DNA of 9,519 bases, taken from JARRNJ01 sp037385045. GTDB lineage: Bacteria; Pseudomonadota; Gammaproteobacteria; JASBUN01. Shown here one piece after another: positions 6,073 through 9,519 of the stretch (positions are counted from its first letter, which is position 1; each line of letters opens with the position of its first letter). The notes under the pieces are model-generated. The model ran no database searches and was not told the origin of the DNA. It worked only from the letters and a program-made list of their open reading frames with translations. The translations under genes were made by a program, and so were the position numbers. The stretch lies in NCBI GenBank assembly GCA_037385045.1, contig JARRNJ010000094.1:1-9519 (forward strand), read 5' to 3'.

Positions 6073-6885
6073 TCAGGCGGCGGGGCTCTGCCCTTCGTTG
6101 ACCGGCCAGGCGGCGGCGTCGATGGTTTCCCGGTAGGCGTGCCAGGTGGCGTGTCCCAGCACCGGCAGCAATACCACCAGCCCCACGAACAAGGTCGCGA
6201 AGCCGACTGCAACGGCGGCCCCGATCAAGGCGGCCCACAGCAGCATCACGCCCTTGTTGCGCAGCACCGCGTTGACGCTGGTCACCACGGCGGTCACCGT
6301 ATCCACCCGGCGCTCCATGATCATGGGCAGGGAGAAGGCGCTGGCGCTGAAGACGATGGCGCAGAATACGGCGCCCACGGCACTGCCGATGGTCAGGAAG
6401 GTGACCAGGTCGCGCCACGGCGGATGGGCCTCCATGGGAAAGAACACGTGCACCATCGACGCTGCGCGCGCCCAAACCAGAAACACGATCAGGAGCATGA
6501 AGCCGAAAATCATTTCGTTGCCCAGATGGCGCTTGCCCTCCACCAGGCAGTAGCCGAGATAGGGGCGCCGTCCCATGGCCAACTGGGCGCTGACCGAATA
6601 CAGGCCGATGGCGAGAATGGGGCCGAGAAGGATGAAGCCCGACGCCAACGCCAGGAGCATGGCCAGAGTGCCGAGCTTCCATGCCAGCAGGCTGACGGCC
6701 CAGCTCACCGCGGCCATCACCGTCCCGTAGGACAGGCTCGGGCCGGGTGCGCGCTGCAGGTCGTTCCAGCCCAGCCGCAGCCAGCGCAACGGCGCCCGCC
6801 GGTCCAGGGTACGGCAGGGCGCCACGAACGCCATCGTTTCCGCAGACCGGTCGGCCGCCGACGGTTCTTGCGCATTCCGCACCAT
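6073..6885 (-). CDS. DUF2189 family integral membrane protein
   Basis: A 270-residue inner-membrane protein, function unknown. Start: ATG 6885, preceded by AGGAGGGG five bases away; the 15 extra residues of the longer open frame have no such site. A soluble N-terminal arm leads into PLRWLRLGWNDLQRAPGPSL (residues 32-51), the family's amphipathic entry motif. Hydrophobic segments follow at about 52-69, 72-96, 125-148, 161-186 and 212-242, the last long enough to be two helices. Other recognisable family blocks are LGPILAIGLYSVSAQLAMGR (87-106), SLPMIMERRVDTVTAVVTSV (185-204) and LGHATWHAYRETI (243-255). The length is normal for the family. It is followed by a pair of hairpins and then, on the same strand, by the DsrC-like gene with its own promoter. 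Nothing in the sequence indicates substrate or partner. Confidence 0.8.
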   Translation of the reverse strand: MVRNAQEPSAADRSAETMAFVAPCRTLDRRAPLRWLRLGWNDLQRAPGPSLSYGTVMAAVSWAVSLLAWKLGTLAMLLALASGFILLGPILAIGLYSVSAQLAMGRRPYLGYCLVEGKRHLGNEMIFGFMLLIVFLVWARAASMVHVFFPMEAHPPWRDLVTFLTIGSAVGAVFCAIVFSASAFSLPMIMERRVDTVTAVVTSVNAVLRNKGVMLLWAALIGAAVAVGFATLFVGLVVLLPVLGHATWHAYRETIDAAAWPVNEGQSPAA

Positions 6886-7071
6886 GATTTCCCCTCCTGT
6901 GAACGCCCTCGGCACGTTGCCGCGCGCCAATGTTTATTGTTGTTGTAGTGCCCCCGCAACGCCGGCGACCGGGCCTGAGCCTGCACCCCATCGCCGGATT
7001 TCACGGCCTAAGCTTAAAGTTCAATGTAGCCCAGTGCCGCGTCGGTGCAAGCATGCGCCGGCGCCGGGGAA

Positions 7072-8223
7072 TCAGGCGCCCGCGGCGCGGCGTTGGGCCT
7101 CCGCCATCTGCGACAGCACGTCGCGGTAAATGCGCATCACCCGGATCTTGCGCAGCTCGTTCACGGCCGCGACCGCCTCGGGACTCGCATCCTGACCCAG
7201 GCGTTCGAACAGCCACAACACCCGGCCGGACGTGGCATCCAGGCCGCCGGTGAGCGGCTCGTTGCGGCGAAAGGTGGGGGCGATGATGCGCAGCAGGTGC
7301 GCCAACCAGCGTGGCTCGAACCGAAACCCGGGGTCGGCGTCGTCCAGCACCTGCACCACGAAATCCAGCAACGGCAGGGTCTTTTCCCGCCGGCGCCCGG
7401 CATAGTCGGCCAGCGCCTGGGCGAAATCCGCCGGCGACAGCAGGTAGGCAGTGCACAGCCAGTAAATGCGCTTCTTGACCTCCAGCTCGCCATCTGCGGC
7501 AAGCACCGCACGCGCCCGCTCCAGCAGCGCCTCCGAGTCGACGAGGCGCAGCGCGGCGTGCAGCAGGTCGCGCAACAGCGGCGCCTTGCACCCTGGCCAG
7601 GCGGCCAGCAGCGGCAGCAGCACCCGCCGCACGAGCGGCGTCCATTCGGGTTGGTGCAGCATGTGATACAGGCCCGGCAGATTGTCGTCGGTGACGGCCA
7701 GCAAGGGGCGCCAGAACGCCAGAAACGTCTCGGCCGCCATTTGCGGTCGCTGTGCAACCAGGTAACGGGCCCAGCCGGCCGGCTGGTTGGGGGTGTTGGC
7801 ATATCGGTAGCACAACCCGGCGCGCAGCGTGGCCCCGGGCAGATCCAGCAGCGCAGCCTCAGCGGAAATTTGTGTGCGGCGGGCGAGCCCCGCCAGCAGC
7901 ACGTAGCCGTATGGCTGCAGCGCGTTGCGCGCCAGGTCCCGGCCGATCTGCTCGGGCGCCGGCGCGGCGCCGGCCTCCGCAACCGCCACCAGACCCTCGA
8001 GCACCGCCTCGGCGACCGCGGCGCCGGCCACCTGCCGCACCCGCTGCTCGGGACTGAGCGCCTCATCGATCTCCAGAAACAGGCCCAGGTAGGCCTTGGC
8101 GAACGGCTCAAGGGCCTGCGGCATGCGGCCGGCGCGTAGCGCCTCCAGACGGCCGCCGAGGTTTTGTTGCGACTTGCGCCGCGCCTGCTCGAACTTCCTG
8201 GTCTGATCCTCGTCCGCGTTCAA
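7072..8223 (-). CDS. Uncharacterised helical-repeat-like protein (383 residues)
   Basis: I do not recognise a named family. The protein is soluble and almost entirely helical, with Leu/Ala-rich amphipathic segments and no signal peptide. The N-terminus is charged (NADEDQTRKFEQARRKSQQN). Later segments such as FLAFWRPLLAV, LVRRVLLPLLAAW, LLRDLLHAAL and KRIYWLCTAYLLSP look like HEAT/ARM-type helix pairs. The end (RWLAHLLRIIAPTF, then VLWLFERLG and EAVAAVNELRKI) reminds me of C-terminal regions of large NACHT/STAND ATPases, but no P-loop or nuclease motif is present. Start: a TTG at 8223 is preferred over the TTG at 8235, because GGAGGGG stands five bases before it; no ATG start fits. It is divergent from soxA across 400 bp and lies 186 bp upstream of the DUF2189 gene on the same strand. 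That it is a real gene is supported by codon position bias and the ribosome site. Confidence 0.7.
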   Translation of the reverse strand: MNADEDQTRKFEQARRKSQQNLGGRLEALRAGRMPQALEPFAKAYLGLFLEIDEALSPEQRVRQVAGAAVAEAVLEGLVAVAEAGAAPAPEQIGRDLARNALQPYGYVLLAGLARRTQISAEAALLDLPGATLRAGLCYRYANTPNQPAGWARYLVAQRPQMAAETFLAFWRPLLAVTDDNLPGLYHMLHQPEWTPLVRRVLLPLLAAWPGCKAPLLRDLLHAALRLVDSEALLERARAVLAADGELEVKKRIYWLCTAYLLSPADFAQALADYAGRRREKTLPLLDFVVQVLDDADPGFRFEPRWLAHLLRIIAPTFRRNEPLTGGLDATSGRVLWLFERLGQDASPEAVAAVNELRKIRVMRIYRDVLSQMAEAQRRAAGA

Positions 8224-8327
8224 GCGCCCCTCCAATCCGGCATCCGGCCGCCGGCGCCGCGCCCCTGGGCGGCTTGAGATTGAGACAGTTTAGGGTACAC
8301 AGGCGGGCGCCGGACGGGCAAACCCCA

Positions 8328-8370
8328 CCCACCGGCACCACCTGCCAAAATCGGCAATGGCCCCGGTGGG
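8328..8370. other. Nested 15-bp stem-loop
   Basis: CCCACCGG (8328-8335) pairs with CCGGTGGG (8363-8370), CCA (8338-8340) with TGG (8358-8360), and TGCC (8343-8346) with GGCA (8353-8356). The terminal loop is six bases, and small internal loops of 2/2 and 2/1 separate the helices. As minus-strand RNA it would sit in the leader of the 383-residue helical-protein gene, about 105 bases before its start. The octamer GGGCAAAC occurs on both sides (8316-8323 and 8368-8375). It matches no riboswitch class I know. Confidence 0.4.
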
Positions 8371-8382
8371 CAAACAATCAGC

Positions 8383-8394
8383 GTGATTAATCAC
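8383..8394. promoter_or_regulatory. Perfect 12-bp palindrome, candidate operator
   Basis: GTGATTAATCAC is a perfect dyad with TGATT half-sites. Further half-sites lie at 8376-8380 (AATCA) and 8410-8414 (TGATT), making four within 39 bases in an AT-rich pocket. The arrangement suits a dimeric helix-turn-helix regulator controlling soxA, the divergent gene, or both. The regulator is unknown. Confidence 0.4.
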
Positions 8395-8461
8395 CCTCAG
8401 CAAATTTTTTGATTGCGGCCCACACCCGCCTGGGTCATGCTTCCTTTTGAAGCGGGAAAAC

Positions 8462-8482
8462 CTACCCATAGAGGTAGTTTTT
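8462..8482 (+). promoter_or_regulatory. Inverted heptamer pair resembling a LuxR/NarL-family site
   Basis: TACCCAT (8463-8469) is followed directly by AGAGGTA (8470-8476). The two fit the NarL heptamer rule TACYYMT and its inverse AKRRGTA, but with no bases between them, where NarL/NarP sites normally have two. The outer CTACC/GGTAG arms also make a five-base-pair hairpin followed by five T. It lies about 150 bases before the soxA start, so it could be an activator site or an attenuator-like element. Confidence 0.35.
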
Positions 8483-8623
8483 GGGCGATGCGGCGCCGGC
8501 CAGGACACGTGGGCTCCGTCAGGCACCGCCCCGTTACTGGGATCAGGCTCACTGGACCCGCCTCATGATAAAGGCCGGCGGCTGCGGCCCCGGCCAACGA
8601 AAACCATCCTGGAGGGGATAACC

Positions 8624-9484
8624 ATGAAGAGGTTGATGATTCTGTTGACGTCGGCCGTCGCGGCGTTGGCGCCGCTGGCGGGTTTTTCGTCACCGGAAGA
8701 GGACCTGCACACATTCCGTCAGTATTTCAAACAACGCTTCCCCAGCGTCGCCTTCAGCGACTACATCAACGGGGTCTATGCGCTCGACGCCGAGCGTCGC
8801 GCCGCCTGGGCGGAGTTCGAATCGTTCTCGCCTCCCTACGAGGATGCGGTGGCATTGGGCAAACAACTGTTCAACACGCCGTTCGCCAATGGCAAGACCT
8901 ATGCCAGCTGTTTTCCCGACGAGGGCCTGGGAATCCGGCAGAACTACCCCTATTTTGACGCCCGGCGCGGCAAAGTGGTCACCCTGGAAGCAGCCATCAA
9001 CCAATGCCGGACTCAGAACAGCGAGAAGCCGCTGCCCTGGGGCAAGGGCAAACTGGCCGCCATCTCCGCCTACATGGGATTCACGTCGCGTGGCAAGACC
9101 ATTGCCATCAAGGTGCCGAACGACCCGCGCGCCCAGGCCATGTACGAGCGCGGCAAGCGCCACTTCTACTCCAAACGCGGGCAGCTCAATTTCTCCTGCG
9201 CCGATTGCCACGTCTACAACTCGGGCAACCACATTCGTTCGGACCTGCTCAGTCCGGCCCTGGGCCAGGTCAGCCACTTCCCGGTGTGGCGCAAGAAATG
9301 GGCGGCGGGCGGATCGGGGCCAACCGCCGGGCTCGGCACCCTGCACCGGCGCTACGGCGGCTGCAACAAACAGGTGCGGGCCGCGCCGGCCAAACCGCAG
9401 TCGATCGAGTACACGGCACTGGAATATTTCCACACCTACATGAGCAACGGTCTCAAGGTCAACGCACCGAGCCTGCGCCAGTAA
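8624..9484 (+). CDS. soxA: SoxA, monohaem c-type cytochrome (L-cysteine S-thiosulfotransferase subunit)
   Basis: A 286-residue periplasmic cytochrome. With SoxX it attaches thiosulfate to the cysteine of the SoxYZ carrier, the first step of Sox thiosulfate oxidation. Start: ATG 8624 after GGAGGGG, six bases away. The signal peptide is MKRLMILLTSAVAALAPLAG, with cleavage around residues 20-22. One haem motif is present, CADCH (C192, C195, H196). The family's catalytic, haem-ligating cysteine is C247 in LHRRYGGCNKQ (240-250). The N-terminal domain has C96 (SCFPDEG) and C128 (NQCR) but no CxxCH, as in monohaem SoxA proteins where a disulfide replaces the first haem of the dihaem type. No soxX, soxY, soxZ or soxB lies to the left; a sox cluster may continue beyond the right end, where only 35 bases remain. 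The length fits the family. Related dihaem cytochromes are a less likely alternative because of the RRYxxCN block. Confidence 0.93.
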   Translation: MKRLMILLTSAVAALAPLAGFSSPEEDLHTFRQYFKQRFPSVAFSDYINGVYALDAERRAAWAEFESFSPPYEDAVALGKQLFNTPFANGKTYASCFPDEGLGIRQNYPYFDARRGKVVTLEAAINQCRTQNSEKPLPWGKGKLAAISAYMGFTSRGKTIAIKVPNDPRAQAMYERGKRHFYSKRGQLNFSCADCHVYNSGNHIRSDLLSPALGQVSHFPVWRKKWAAGGSGPTAGLGTLHRRYGGCNKQVRAAPAKPQSIEYTALEYFHTYMSNGLKVNAPSLRQ

Positions 9485-9519
9485 CGGCCGCCGCGCACCG
9501 CTTTTTCGGCCGGGCCCCA

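Larger units (their letters stand above)
8224..8623. other. 400-bp divergent intergenic region upstream of soxA
   Basis: No convincing gene lies here; the short minus-strand frames overlap one another and lack codon bias. It holds a nested stem-loop, a perfect 12-bp palindrome, a LuxR/NarL-like inverted heptamer pair and a GC-rich hairpin in the presumed soxA leader (GGCCGG at 8573-8578 with CCGGCC at 8590-8595). The segment 8371-8415 is clearly more AT-rich than its surroundings, as expected of a regulatory region serving both the helical-protein gene and soxA. I see no sigma70 promoter good enough to report in either direction. Confidence 0.6.

Noticed and set aside
5920..6948. 342-codon frames on both strands over the DUF2189 gene
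   Set aside because: His/Gln/Gly-rich or Arg/Gly-rich translations in other frames of a gene with clear membrane segments and a strong ribosome site.
7060..7080. GGCGCC hairpin at the stop of the helical-protein gene as terminator
   Set aside because: Six self-complementary GC bases with a nine-base loop and no U tract are common by chance at this G+C.
7045..8139. 364-codon open frame on the plus strand
   Set aside because: Antisense shadow of the helical-protein gene; Gln/Arg/Gly-rich, no ribosome site, no recognisable motif.
8343..8356. TGCC-N6-GGCA as a sigma54 or NtrC-type site
   Set aside because: It does not match the TGGCAC-N5-TTGC layout or the longer NtrC dyad; it is better explained as the inner helix of the nested stem-loop.
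8462..8482. Hairpin plus T5 as a rho-independent terminator
   Set aside because: The stem is only five base pairs, and no plus-strand gene upstream needs a terminator here; a regulatory site or leader element is more likely.
8690..9433. 247-codon minus-strand frame opposite soxA
   Set aside because: SoxA has its haem and catalytic motifs in the plus frame; the antisense translation has none.

Overview
The window looks like chromosomal DNA of a high-G+C, sulfur-oxidising gammaproteobacterium, possibly of the Chromatiales/Ectothiorhodospiraceae type. This is inferred from the soxA gene at the right end, a DsrC/TusE-family protein in the middle, and the GC-rich third codon positions and family affinities of the other genes. 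No tRNA, rRNA, CRISPR array, insertion sequence or prophage gene is visible.

Left part (1-1976). The window opens inside a dihydrolipoamide dehydrogenase-like flavoprotein gene (+). Next comes a short, visibly decayed stretch: a remnant of the 5' end of an mgtE magnesium-transporter gene, with an in-frame stop and internal deletions; an intact small cupin gene (-); and a glutaredoxin reading frame (+) whose N-terminal active-site part is missing or frameshifted where it abuts the cupin start.

Middle part (1990-5896). Two minus-strand genes lie in one direction: a DUF2452 protein with a perfect TATAAT -10 element, then a CPBP (CAAX-type) intramembrane protease with an unusually long N-terminal extension. 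Divergent from them is an exported PstS-like substrate-binding protein with no transporter genes beside it. It converges, with 13 bp between stop codons, on the most unusual gene of the window: a protein joining an N-terminal beta-rich domain to a DsrC/TusE-like domain in which both redox cysteine positions are replaced (N199 and E210). That gene appears to have its own sigma70-like promoter.

Right part (6073-9519). A DUF2189 membrane protein and an unrecognised 383-residue helical protein follow on the minus strand. A 400-bp divergent intergenic region holds a long nested stem-loop, a perfect 12-bp palindrome and a LuxR/NarL-like inverted heptamer pair. It leads to soxA (+), encoding an apparently monohaem SoxA cytochrome. 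The genes do not form one obvious operon. Sulfur metabolism is the only theme that recurs (SoxA and the DsrC-like protein). Any link of the dihydrolipoamide dehydrogenase-like gene to sulfur oxidation is unproven.
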